A program made the translations under genes and the position numbers. This document shows, one piece after another, positions 24,601 to 32,319 of a DNA stretch of 38,283 nucleotides (position 1 is its first letter; each line of letters begins with the position of its first letter). Source of the stretch: Calditrichota bacterium (GTDB lineage Bacteria; Calditrichota; Calditrichia; Calditrichales; J004); contig JAJRVW010000227.1 in assembly GCA_024277115.1 (NCBI GenBank), positions 1 through 38,283 of the forward strand. The letters run 5' to 3'. A model generated the notes under the pieces. The model had not been told where the DNA came from. It ran no database searches and saw only the letters and a program-made list of their open reading frames with translations.

Positions 24601-26530
24601 CAGTGGTGATGGCGCGTGTTTGGGTTGTTCTGAAAAAACAGTGATCCACTTGTTTACGGCAACCGTTGAGTCGCTCATGCAGCCACGTGTTGAAAAACAT
24701 GTAAAATACTTAGATGAACTGATTGGCAAACTCGAAAAGCATATCCAGTTAAAATTAATGCAAACCATCGACATCAGCGATTCGGACACGATGGAAAAAA
24801 TCGTAAGTGAAATGAAAGACAACGATTTGACCATGGCCGGAATCACTAAAAAACTGGAATCTGCCCAGGGCGGTGAACCGGTTGACCAGGAATGGTTGCG
24901 CAATGTAACACAGATGTTGGCCAAACTTAAAAAGTTAAAATGGAAATATCTCGATGGCACGACAGGCAAAGGACGCTCTAATATGGGTATGACCAACTCA
25001 ACAGGTTGTACATCGGTTTGGGGCGGAACATATCCGTTCAACCCTTATCCTTTCCCATGGACAAACCATCTTCTCCAGGACTCCACATCTTTGGCCATGG
25101 GTATTTTTGAAGGCCATATGGCAAAAATGGCCGATGGTTTCCGTACCATCCGCATGGCCGAGCTTGAGCTAAGCGGCAATTACGAACCGGCCAAACATGA
25201 TGCGTTCTTCACATATTTTAACTGGCATAAATTTACCGATGAAGAATGGCTGCTTTGCCCACCTGTAGTTGCCCTTGGTGGTGACGGCGCTATGTACGAT
25301 ATTGGTTTCCAAAACCTTTCGCGCATGATGGCCTCGGGTAAACCGATTAAAGTAATCATCGTAGATACACAGGTTTATTCCAATACGGGCGGCCAGGCTT
25401 GTACATCCGGGTTTATTGGCCAAATTTCGGACATGGCCCAATATGGAAAAGCAATAAAAGGTAAAGAAGAACCACGCAAAGAGATTGGCCTTATTGCCAT
25501 GGCGCATAGAAATACATATGTCCTGCAAGCGACAATGGCCAATACAAGCCACATGATCGAAGGCTTTATTGACGGGCTTATAACCAAGCGCCCTGCTTTG
25601 TTTAACCTGTACACAACCTGCCAGCCCGAGCATGGTGTTGCCGATGACCTGGGCGCACATCAGGCTAAGTTGGCGATGGAATCACGCGCATATCCGATTT
25701 ATAAATATAATCCGGATAATGGTGTGAAGGCAGAAGAAGCATTTGATTTAAGCGGAAACCCAGCGATGAACGATCTGTGGCCAACATATTCTTTAAAATA
25801 TATGGAAGATGGCCGTGAGAAATCGATGGACGTTGCCATGACCTTTGCCGATTTTGCCATCACCGAAGCACGCTTCCGCAAGCAATTCCGCAAAGCACCG
25901 CACGATACCTGGAACGACGATATGGTGCCGTTAAGCGAGTTCCTTGAAATGGATGCCGATGAACGCGAAGGCAAGTTTCCGTTTATCTGGGCCGTTGACA
26001 GAAAACAGCATTTAAGCCGCGTCCTTGTTGCAGAGCCGATTGTTCTGTCCTGCGAAGAGCGCCGTGATTTCTGGATAATGCTGCGTGGCCTGGCCGGTGT
26101 TGATGTTAAGGAGCAGGAATCTGTTGACCTTGAAGGTAAAATCCGTAAGGAAATTGTTGGAAAGATCGCACAAGGCCTTATGCAACTGGCCGGCGGTAAT
26201 GGCGAAGGGTTGGCCGATTTAGCATTGGATGCTCCGGCAAGCACGGAAAGTAGTTCAGCAGCGCCCGAGGCGAGTGGCGATTATATGGCGCCCTGGCTTG
26301 ATACAGACGAATGTACCTCCTGTGATGAGTGCATAAAAATAAACTCGGGTATTTTTGAGTATAATGGCGATAAAAAGGCGTTCATCAAAAATGCCAATGG
26401 CGGCCCTTATCAGGATTTGGTTAAGGCGGCCGAAAAATGTACAGCACAAGTTATCCACCCCGGATTGCCATCAGATAAATCGGCAAAAGATATTGAGAAG
26501 TGGATAAAAAGAGGTGAGAAATATAATTAA
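21623..26530 (+). CDS. nifJ: Oversized pyruvate/2-oxoacid:ferredoxin oxidoreductase with C-terminal ferredoxin domain
   Basis: 1635 residues; typical NifJ/PFOR proteins are about 1200. Oxidises a 2-oxoacid, probably pyruvate, with CoA to acyl-CoA and CO2, reducing ferredoxin. Order: alpha-type domain (AGAYPITPSTQ, SSGQG), gamma domain (VRFHSVGGWGAITTGKN at about 487), clusters C787/C790/C793/C797 and C921/C924/C927/C931, then the beta/TPP domain with C999 and C1002 (GACLGC), C1129 (STGC), GGDGA at 1219-1223, SNTGGQ at 1253-1258 and C1333. Two helix-rich insertions lie at about 800-905 and 1005-1115. A C-terminal single-cluster ferredoxin-like domain has C1564, C1567, C1570 and C1606. Strong AAGGAG site. 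The substrate could also be 2-oxoglutarate. Confidence 0.93.
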   Translation: MAKDDKKFKYTGTRVALDGNTAAIMCERESTDAAGAYPITPSTQMGEYWAEEAAKGHLNISGRPLIFIEPEGEHAAAAVTAGLSMTGLRASNFSSGQGIAYMHESLYAAVGKRLTYVLNIGARAMTKSTLNVHAGHDDYHAVDDTGFFQLFAKNSQHVADMNIISHRIAELALTPGIIAQDGFLTTHLIESMLIPERALIEEYLGRPDDLIETPTPAQKIIYGDTRRRIPELWDVDNPVMAGIVQNQDSYMQSVAAQRPFFFDHIQELTEQAFEEYYQLTGRRYERVMSYKAEDADYLILGQGSIVPSAEVVVDYLRETRGLKVGVIDLVMFRPFPGDLISKFLKGKKGVAVLERLDQPLAVDLPIMREIRATLTKCVENGLHKKDKPYADLESYKQSDVPALYSGSFGMGSRDLQPEGIIGTIENMLPDGKQKKLFYLSIDFIRETAHTPKQQIYQETIEDAYPNVKELAIHGTENPNLMPDGAITVRFHSVGGWGAITTGKNLAMTLFDLLGYNIKANPKYGSEKKGQPTTYYLAAAPEPIRINCEYFYVDVVLSPDPNVFGHTNALAGLKDEGYFIIQSDKESADEVWGSIPKHYQKTIIDRKIHIYYIDGFKIAREEATDPELQLRMQGIAFQGAFFAASPVMKQTGLSEEKLLAAIHDQLQHKFGGKGQRVVDDNMRVVKRGFDEITEITNKVLGAGHAKDEKIITTPALPMMVKNIPVSESRMTDIHRFWEQTGNFYLRGLGNDNLTDPFIGLSVMPAVSSLFRDMTGIRFDHPEWIANNCTACGNCYTVCPDTAIPGLVSEVSGVLDTIVRRVKKNHDKVELLPKAVRQMETKLRGLLNEARNGATVSDHISKAIDLTIKDSDNATALTKEFKWFREELGDFQFALTRPYYDVHEKKAPNSGGLFSITVNPMTCKGCMECVEVCDDDALRPITQTDATVKRLRKEWDLWMDLPNTPPKFNRVDDLEEKIGALETILLNKEAYLNFASGDGACLGCSEKTVIHLFTATVESLMQPRVEKHVKYLDELIGKLEKHIQLKLMQTIDISDSDTMEKIVSEMKDNDLTMAGITKKLESAQGGEPVDQEWLRNVTQMLAKLKKLKWKYLDGTTGKGRSNMGMTNSTGCTSVWGGTYPFNPYPFPWTNHLLQDSTSLAMGIFEGHMAKMADGFRTIRMAELELSGNYEPAKHDAFFTYFNWHKFTDEEWLLCPPVVALGGDGAMYDIGFQNLSRMMASGKPIKVIIVDTQVYSNTGGQACTSGFIGQISDMAQYGKAIKGKEEPRKEIGLIAMAHRNTYVLQATMANTSHMIEGFIDGLITKRPALFNLYTTCQPEHGVADDLGAHQAKLAMESRAYPIYKYNPDNGVKAEEAFDLSGNPAMNDLWPTYSLKYMEDGREKSMDVAMTFADFAITEARFRKQFRKAPHDTWNDDMVPLSEFLEMDADEREGKFPFIWAVDRKQHLSRVLVAEPIVLSCEERRDFWIMLRGLAGVDVKEQESVDLEGKIRKEIVGKIAQGLMQLAGGNGEGLADLALDAPASTESSSAAPEASGDYMAPWLDTDECTSCDECIKINSGIFEYNGDKKAFIKNANGGPYQDLVKAAEKCTAQVIHPGLPSDKSAKDIEKWIKRGEKYN

Positions 26531-26540
26531 TAAATATAAC

Positions 26541-26625
26541 TGTCATTCTGAGCGAAGTGAAACGAAGAGAAGAATCCACTGAATAATGGGATCCTTCACT
26601 ACACTGCGTTTCGCTCAGGATGACT
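26541..26625. repeat. Inverted-repeat element, TGTCATTCTGAGCGAAG family
   Basis: GTCATTCTGAGCGAA plus GAAACG at the left end pairs with CGTTTCGCTCAGGATGAC at the right end. An internal GAAGAATCC (26567-26577 area) and GGATCCTTC near 26589 also mirror each other. This is the clearest copy of the dispersed family and lies inside the rnf operon between nifJ and rnfC, where the hairpin could alter expression of downstream genes. Confidence 0.75.
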
Positions 26626-26666
26626 GGTTCTTTAACGGTCTTAATAATTATCAAATATTAATCTAA

Positions 26667-28004
26667 ATGACTTTATCATTTTCTAAAAAGAACACATTTA
26701 AACACGGTATTCACCCACCGGAATCGAAGGATGAAACCAATAAATTACCTATCCGGCGTTTTCCGTTTGCCCCGGTGATGATCATCCCCCTGGCCCAAAA
26801 TATTGGCGCGCCATCCGAGCCAATTGTGCGTGAAGGACAGGAAGTTGTACGCGGCCAGGTGATCGCCAAAGCTTCGGGGTTTGTTTCCGTACCGACCCAC
26901 GCACCGGCATCGGGAACCATCCGTAAAATTGGCAACGTACCAACCATCAGCGGGAAGATGGCCCAAGGCATTTACCTGGACCCCTTCCCTTCCGACACGC
27001 AGGAAGTGGATGAAGGCGATCCCATTAATGCAGATTCGGCAAGTATTGATGAAATAATTGCCGCTATCCAAAACGCGGGGATTGTTGGATTGGGTGGCGC
27101 GGCATTCCCGACACACGTAAAACTAAAAGTCCCGGAAGGCAAAAAATGCGACACGCTGTTGATAAATGGCGTTGAGTGCGAGCCCTATTTAACAACCGAC
27201 CATCGGGTTATGCTGGAACAAGCCGACGATATTTTTACCGGTATAAAATACCTGCTTAAAGTCACCGGAGCTGAAAAGGCCATTATCGGCATTGAAGCAA
27301 ATAAGCTGGATGCGGCCGAGCACCTTCAAAAACATATCCCGGCTGAAAGCCCCAATATTTCTGTAGCAGTCATCCCGGTTAAATATCCACAGGGCGCGGA
27401 AAAAATGTTGATTACTGCCGTTCTTGGTCGCGAAGTCCCATCCGGGGGATTGCCAATAGACGTGGGCGTTGTTGCCGTAAATGTGGCCACCACCGCCGAG
27501 ATTGGACGGCTTTTGCCCCATGGTCGTGGGATTATGGAACGGGTTATTACCATCACCGGTCCGGGCGTAAAGAAAAAAGGTAATTACCTGATTCCCATCG
27601 GGACGCCCCTGCGATATGTTTTGGAACAGGTCGGCGTGGAAGACAATATCAGCGAAGTATACCTTGGTGGCCCCATGATGGGCGTTGCTGTTTCAAACCT
27701 TGATATTCCAATTGTTAAAGGTACATCGGGTGTGGTTGTATTTACTGAAAATGAAGTTAAGGCGCATAAAGAAAAAATATTTCCATGCATAAAATGTGGC
27801 GCATGTGTGGAAGCGTGCCCTATTTTTCTAAACCCTTCAAAGCTGGGTATTTTGGCAAAGAAGGAAGGGTACGACCAAATGGCCGGCGAATATAATTTAA
27901 TGGATTGTTTTGAATGTGGCTCCTGCACTTATGTTTGCCCGTCAAATATTCCGTTGGTACAGTATTTCAGGTTATCAAAATCAATTTTAAGGAAACGGGC
28001 TTAA
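26667..28004 (+). CDS. rnfC: Rnf electron-transport complex subunit C
   Basis: 445 residues. Peripheral NADH-binding, FMN and Fe-S subunit. The N-terminal barrel-sandwich region (GQEVVRGQVIAKASGFVSVP) is followed by the NuoF-like core (GIVGLGGAAFPTHVKL at about 144-159, LLINGVECEPYLTTDHR) and two [4Fe-4S] motifs: C374, C377, C380, C384 and C414, C417, C420, C424. Length and order match RnfC/NqrA-like RnfC proteins. It exchanges electrons with NAD. The start ATG at 26667 lies 41 bases after the repeat element; no strong ribosome site is visible. Confidence 0.96.
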   Translation: MTLSFSKKNTFKHGIHPPESKDETNKLPIRRFPFAPVMIIPLAQNIGAPSEPIVREGQEVVRGQVIAKASGFVSVPTHAPASGTIRKIGNVPTISGKMAQGIYLDPFPSDTQEVDEGDPINADSASIDEIIAAIQNAGIVGLGGAAFPTHVKLKVPEGKKCDTLLINGVECEPYLTTDHRVMLEQADDIFTGIKYLLKVTGAEKAIIGIEANKLDAAEHLQKHIPAESPNISVAVIPVKYPQGAEKMLITAVLGREVPSGGLPIDVGVVAVNVATTAEIGRLLPHGRGIMERVITITGPGVKKKGNYLIPIGTPLRYVLEQVGVEDNISEVYLGGPMMGVAVSNLDIPIVKGTSGVVVFTENEVKAHKEKIFPCIKCGACVEACPIFLNPSKLGILAKKEGYDQMAGEYNLMDCFECGSCTYVCPSNIPLVQYFRLSKSILRKRA

Positions 28005-28080
28005 AAACATGGGACGGTTAAAGTAATAGGGTAAAACTAAAATTCCATTAGTGCCCGGAACCCCGTATCAAGAATCAAGG

Positions 28081-28104
28081 ATTCCCGATTTAAACATCGG
28101 GGAT
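28081..28104. repeat. Hairpin between rnfC and rnfD
   Basis: ATTCCCGAT (28081-28089) pairs with ATCGGGGAT (28096-28104) with one G-T mismatch around a 6-base loop, within the 132-base gap. No T-tract follows, so it may be an mRNA processing or stability element rather than a terminator. Confidence 0.5.
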
Positions 28105-28136
28105 TTCGAATAAAACGCTCAACCAGAAAGAAAAAG

Positions 28137-29159
28137 ATGAGTTTAAACAAAACATTAAATATTAACACTTCGCCTCACATAGTAAAAGGCATCCGCACCG
28201 ATGAAATTATGCGCAACGTGGTTTGGGCACTTATTCCTGTTGCGGCGTTTTCAGTTTATGCCTTCGGGATCAGCGCCTTGTTCGTAATTATTACAGCCGT
28301 TGTTTCCAGCGTGCTGACTGAACATTTACTATGCAGGTTTGCGGATAAGGAAAGCACCATTTCGGATTGGTCGGCGACCATTACGGGTTTGCTTTTTGGC
28401 CTGACCCTGCCACCCAACTTCCCTTTGTGGATGGTTTTTTCGGGCGGCGTAATAGCCATAGCTTTGGGCAAATATATTTTTGGCGGTTTGGGATATAACG
28501 TTTTTAATCCCGCGCTTGTAGGCCGGGCCGTTCTACAGGCAGCCTTCCCGGTAGCCATCACAACCTGGTACCCTGCTTTCTCCGCAGACCGGTTTACGAC
28601 AATCTCTTCCTCGACTTTTACATTTCCATTTGCCCAGCCGGTTTATGATATTGTCAGCGGTGCAACGCCCTTATCGGCTTTTAAATTTGAAAGAATATCA
28701 GCAAGTACGATGGATTTGGCAATGGGATTGACCAATGGTTCCAGTGGGGAAACCAGCGCGTTTCTAATTCTCTTAGGAGGTTTATATCTCATTTACCGCA
28801 AGATGATGGACTGGCATATCCCGGTAGCAATGTTGGGCAGCGTTTTTCTTTTAAGCGGCCTTTTACACCTTATCGATGCGGAACATTATGCCTCGCCACT
28901 CTTTATGCTTTTTTCCGGTGGGCTGATGTTGGGCGCAATTTTTATGGCCACAGACATGGTTGCCTCACCCATCACGCCGCTTGGCGCTTCGGTTTATGGC
29001 GCGGTGATTGGCATTTTGGTTGTTGTTATCCGTACCTGGGGCGGCCTGCCCGAAGGGGTAATGTACGCCATCCTTTTAGGCAACGCCCTATCGCCACATA
29101 TTGATAGCCTGATCCGGCCACGGGTTTACGGTACAGCCCGGAAAGGGGGACAAGCATGA
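28137..29159 (+). CDS. rnfD: Rnf electron-transport complex subunit D
   Basis: 340 residues, membrane subunit with about nine hydrophobic helices. The covalent FMN site DIVSGATPLS places T177 as the flavin-linked Thr. GYNVFNPALVGRA at about 119-131 and the C-terminal MATDMVASPITPLGASVYG are family hallmarks. Together with RnfG it carries electrons across the membrane while ions are pumped. Its TGA stop overlaps an ATG at 29156 (ATGA), which appears to be the original rnfG start. Confidence 0.96.
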   Translation: MSLNKTLNINTSPHIVKGIRTDEIMRNVVWALIPVAAFSVYAFGISALFVIITAVVSSVLTEHLLCRFADKESTISDWSATITGLLFGLTLPPNFPLWMVFSGGVIAIALGKYIFGGLGYNVFNPALVGRAVLQAAFPVAITTWYPAFSADRFTTISSSTFTFPFAQPVYDIVSGATPLSAFKFERISASTMDLAMGLTNGSSGETSAFLILLGGLYLIYRKMMDWHIPVAMLGSVFLLSGLLHLIDAEHYASPLFMLFSGGLMLGAIFMATDMVASPITPLGASVYGAVIGILVVVIRTWGGLPEGVMYAILLGNALSPHIDSLIRPRVYGTARKGGQA

Positions 29160-29205
29160 ACCAATTTGATCCAACAAAATTGAGAAGCCCGCAAGCGATG
29201 TAAAA

Positions 29206-29835
29206 ATGTTCCGGGCGATGGTGGGCATTGGTATTTTATGCGCTTTGCTGATTGTTGTTACTTATGAGTTTACATTGCCAATTATCAAAAAAAATAAAAC
29301 AGAAGCGTTGGAAAAAGCCGTATTTAAAGTATTGCCCGGCGCTACAAAGAAAATTACCTACAAATTAAACGATGATAAAAGCTTTGAAGAATTCCATCAG
29401 GAAAGGCAAAAGGAGCAGCTTGTTTATGCCGGTTTTGATGATGATGGAAAATTGGTTGGTTTGGCCATCGAGGCAAGCGGCCAGGGCTTTCAGGATGTGT
29501 TAAATATTTTATACGGCTATTCGCCCGAGTCACAAACCCTAATTGGGTTTTATGTTCTGGAGTCCAAAGAGACACCGGGGCTTGGCGATAAAATCGAAAA
29601 AGACAAAGCTTTTCTTGATAATTTTTCGGCCCTCGATGTTTCTTTAGAAGAATCATTAGACGCACTGAAAAATTTGGTCAATCCGGTTAAGCATGGCACA
29701 AAGAAAAACCCCTGGGAAATAGACTGTATAACCGGCGCAACAATTTCATCCAAAGCGATTGGAAAAATTATAAAAGAAAGTTCCCAATATTGGGTGCCAA
29801 TAATTTACAATCACAAAGATTCTTTTAAACAGTAA
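29206..29835 (+). CDS. rnfG: Rnf electron-transport complex subunit G
   Basis: 209 residues as read from ATG 29206. One N-terminal helix (about 5-26) anchors a periplasmic FMN domain. CITGATISSKAIG at 174-186 supplies the covalent FMN site at T179, and GQGFQDVLNILYGY with ESKETPGLGDKI are conserved. The true start may be ATG 29156, overlapping rnfD. From there MNQFDPTK reads in one frame, and IEKPASDVKMFRAMVG continues in the frame of the rest; one missing A in the AAAA run near 29176-29179 would separate them. Either the gene uses the downstream ATG and lost about 17 residues, or the sequence has a 1-base error. Confidence 0.92.
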   Translation: MFRAMVGIGILCALLIVVTYEFTLPIIKKNKTEALEKAVFKVLPGATKKITYKLNDDKSFEEFHQERQKEQLVYAGFDDDGKLVGLAIEASGQGFQDVLNILYGYSPESQTLIGFYVLESKETPGLGDKIEKDKAFLDNFSALDVSLEESLDALKNLVNPVKHGTKKNPWEIDCITGATISSKAIGKIIKESSQYWVPIIYNHKDSFKQ

Positions 29836-29869
29836 AAATAAATTTAATACTAATACCTTAACAGAGATT

Positions 29870-30538
29870 ATGGAAATCCAAACAACAGAAAAAAAGAAGG
29901 GCGGTTTTTTTGAATCATTACAAAATGGCCCTGCGACCGATGAGTTTATAAAAGGGCTATGGCGCGAGAACCCGGTTTTTGTGCAGGTGCTTGGCATGTG
30001 CCCAACGCTGGCTGTAACGAACTCTGCCGAGAATGCCCTGGCCATGGGACTGGCAACACTTTTTGTTTTGATTATGTCCAACCTGCTGGTTTCATCCTTG
30101 CGGAATTTTATCCCAAAACAGGTACGCATTGCCACCTATATTTTAATTATCGCCACTTGTGTAACCGTGGCCGATTATGCCATCCAGGCTTACAGTCTTG
30201 ATCTTCATAAGGCCCTGGGCGCATTTATCGCATTGATTGTGGTGAACTGTCTTATCCTTGGGCGGGCTGAGGCTTTTGCCTCCAAGAACACAGTCAGTAA
30301 ATCATTTTGGGATGCTTTGGGTATGGGGCTGGGTTTTACTTTTGCACTATTGTGCCTGGGCGTGGTAAGAGAGATTTTTGGAACAGGCACTTTATTTGGC
30401 TTTCCCGTTCTTCCCGGTAGTTTTCAATCCTGGATTATCATGATCCTGCCCGGCGGCGGTCTTTTTACATTGGCGATTTGGCTGCTTGTTTTTAATGGCG
30501 CGAAAGAACGTAAAGCAAAAAAAGCACGGGCATTATAG
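29870..30538 (+). CDS. rnfE: Rnf electron-transport complex subunit E
   Basis: 222 residues, about six membrane helices. Family markers: LWRENPVFVQVLGMCPTLAVTNSAENALAMG at about 30-60 (quoted in parts: ENPVFVQVLGMCPTLAVTNS), IVVNCLILGRAEAFAS at about 124-139, and GMGLGFTFALLCLGVVREI. A Cys in the MCP motif and one in VVNC flank the two-iron site shared with RnfA. It starts 34 bases after rnfG. A gap of about 150 bases with no supported gene separates it from rnfA. Confidence 0.96.
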   Translation: MEIQTTEKKKGGFFESLQNGPATDEFIKGLWRENPVFVQVLGMCPTLAVTNSAENALAMGLATLFVLIMSNLLVSSLRNFIPKQVRIATYILIIATCVTVADYAIQAYSLDLHKALGAFIALIVVNCLILGRAEAFASKNTVSKSFWDALGMGLGFTFALLCLGVVREIFGTGTLFGFPVLPGSFQSWIIMILPGGGLFTLAIWLLVFNGAKERKAKKARAL

Positions 30539-30692
30539 CCGGGAAAAAAGGGCGTATGGCGATTAATAAAAGTTACCATTGCCATGCTGAGGTAAAAGCA
30601 CCCATAAGGTTGAGGTTTTATTCCTTTTTAGCGCGTGAAGAACAACAAATAGAGATTTAAAGAAATTTGACAGATTTTATTAAGGACAGTTT

Positions 30693-31271
30693 ATGAACGA
30701 TTCATTATGGTTTATTTTTATCAACGCCAGCTTGATCAACAATTTTGTTCTGGCCTATTTTTTAGGGATTTGCCCGTTTCTGGGTGTATCCGGAAAACTG
30801 GAAACAGCCTCACGCATGGGTGGCGCTGTAACTTTTGTCATGATAATCGCCTCGATGTCGGCTTATGGCATTCATGCCCTGTTAATTACCATCAACGCAC
30901 CGTTTTTACAGTTGATATCATACATCGTGGTCATAGCTTCCACCGTACAGCTGGTTGAAATGTTTATTAAGAAAATCAGCCCGGGATTGTTTCGGGCACT
31001 GGGTATTTTTCTGCCATTAATCACCACAAATTGCGCTATTTTAGGCTTGGCCCTTTTCCAAACAAACAAAGGGTACGGTTTTCTTGAAAGCTTTGTATAC
31101 GCGCTTGGCGCCGGGGCGGGATTTACTTTGGCGTTGATTTTAATGGCCGGTTTACGCGAGCAACTCGATTTAGCAGATATACCTAATGTTGCAAAAGGCA
31201 CGGCATTAACTTTATTGATTGCAGGCATCTTATCGCTTTCATTTATGGGCTTTGCCGGGTTAGGCGGCTAA
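30693..31271 (+). CDS. rnfA: Rnf electron-transport complex subunit A
   Basis: 192 residues, about six membrane helices, inverted-topology partner of RnfE. Markers: NFVLAYFLGICPFLGVSGKLETA (in parts) at about 17-38, LITTNCAILGLALFQTNKGYGFLES at about 108-132, and GAGAGFTLALILMAGLREQL. The conserved Cys residues at ICP and TNC match the RnfA/E iron site. The ORF after it begins 2 bases past its stop, indicating coupling. Confidence 0.96.
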   Translation: MNDSLWFIFINASLINNFVLAYFLGICPFLGVSGKLETASRMGGAVTFVMIIASMSAYGIHALLITINAPFLQLISYIVVIASTVQLVEMFIKKISPGLFRALGIFLPLITTNCAILGLALFQTNKGYGFLESFVYALGAGAGFTLALILMAGLREQLDLADIPNVAKGTALTLLIAGILSLSFMGFAGLGG

Positions 31272-31273
31272 GC

Positions 31274-31444
31274 ATGTTCAGGATTATATTCGGTTCGGTT
31301 GTGCTTGTTATTTTGGCAATAATTATTGTTACCCTCTTTCAAACTTATTTCCGGAGACTTACAGGAATAAAAAATTTGGAAGAAAATCGAAAACAAAGAT
31401 GCAGTTGTGCGTTACCGGGAACAGAAAATAAATTTAAAATTTAA
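31274..31444 (+). CDS. 56-residue single-helix membrane protein downstream of rnfA
   Basis: ATG 31274 to TAA 31442-31444, starting 2 bases after the rnfA stop. It encodes one strong transmembrane helix (about 4-24, IIFGSVVLVILAIIIVTLFQ) and then a basic stretch (YFRRLTGIKN, ENRKQR) and a CSC motif at about 44-46. Position and coupling argue that it is real and Rnf-linked. The size recalls the Na+-NQR maturation factor NqrM, but NqrM's four-Cys pattern is not present, so no name is given. The gene ends 17 bases before the reductase gene. Confidence 0.6.
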   Translation: MFRIIFGSVVLVILAIIIVTLFQTYFRRLTGIKNLEENRKQRCSCALPGTENKFKI

Positions 31445-31461
31445 AAATATTTGGAGGAAAG

Positions 31462-32319
31462 ATGGCCCGTTTAGCAGATTATGACATAAGCACACGTCAC
31501 ACCGGTGTTATAAAAAAGACCGATCGCTTATCACCGGAAGGGACGGAAGAGGTAAGGGAATTAGTAATAGAAATTGACAGGCCGGATTTTAAGTATGAAC
31601 TTGGCCAAAGTGTTGGGGTTATTGTTGAAGGACAACATGGATTTGGAAATACCGTGCATCACAGGCTTTATAGCATTGCAGATATTCCTGCCCAAAAGGG
31701 TAAAAAACCACAGGTAAAAATATTAGTAAAACGATGCTCTTTTATTGATGATTTTAATGGTGAAATTTATGATGGTATTGCTTCACATTATTTATGCGAC
31801 CGCAAGGTGGGCGATGAAATTGTTTTAACCGGGCCGTTTGGTTTGCCTTTTGATATCCCCGAAGATAAAACATCTGATTTATTACTTATTGGATTGGGTA
31901 CAGGGATTGCCCCATTCCGTGCATTAGTGAAACATTTATATAAAAATGTTAAAAACTGGGAAGGCAAGGTTCGTTTGTTTTATGGCGCACGCACTGGCCT
32001 GGAGCTGCTTTATATGAATGATAAAAATGATGATTTGACGAGTTATTATGATGAAGAAACTTTTAAAGCCTTCCAGGCGCTTAGCCCGCGGCCACATTGG
32101 GCTGATCCCATTGCATTGGATTATGCGCTGGAACAAAGAACTGAAGAAATTTTAGAGATGTTGAACAAAGCCAATACGCATGTTTTTGTAGCCGGACATG
32201 ATAAAATCGGCGGTATGCTGGATAAGGCTTTTACATCCATAATGGGTTCTAAAGAAAAATGGCAAAACCGTAAGGCCGAGCTTGTTGCGGGTAAACGCTG
32301 GGCAGAGGTTATTTATTAG
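31462..32319 (+). CDS. Ferredoxin-NADP reductase-family flavoprotein
   Basis: 285 residues of the plant-type FNR fold. FAD motif RLYSIA at 68-73, [10 protein letters not shown] at 124-133, NADP motif GTGIAPF at 146-152, YGAR at about 174-177, FVAGH near 249-253, and a C-terminal aromatic Tyr (WAEVIY) that usually stacks on FAD. It exchanges electrons between ferredoxin and NADP(H). Placed last in the rnf operon, it links the ferredoxin pool of PFOR to NADPH, next to the Rnf route to NADH. The GGAGGAAAG site before ATG is strong. Its end overlaps the end of convergent pyrD by 11 bases. A role as a BenC/CCOR-like reductase cannot be excluded. Confidence 0.9.
   Translation: MARLADYDISTRHTGVIKKTDRLSPEGTEEVRELVIEIDRPDFKYELGQSVGVIVEGQHGFGNTVHHRLYSIADIPAQKGKKPQVKILVKRCSFIDDFNGEIYDGIASHYLCDRKVGDEIVLTGPFGLPFDIPEDKTSDLLLIGLGTGIAPFRALVKHLYKNVKNWEGKVRLFYGARTGLELLYMNDKNDDLTSYYDEETFKAFQALSPRPHWADPIALDYALEQRTEEILEMLNKANTHVFVAGHDKIGGMLDKAFTSIMGSKEKWQNRKAELVAGKRWAEVIY

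Noticed and set aside
30556-30660. 34-codon ORF between rnfE and rnfA
   Set aside because: No hydrophobic or domain pattern and no ribosome site; the gap is more likely plain spacer.
31274-31444. Calling the small ORF after rnfA NqrM
   Set aside because: NqrM's cysteine pattern is not present; only size and context agree.
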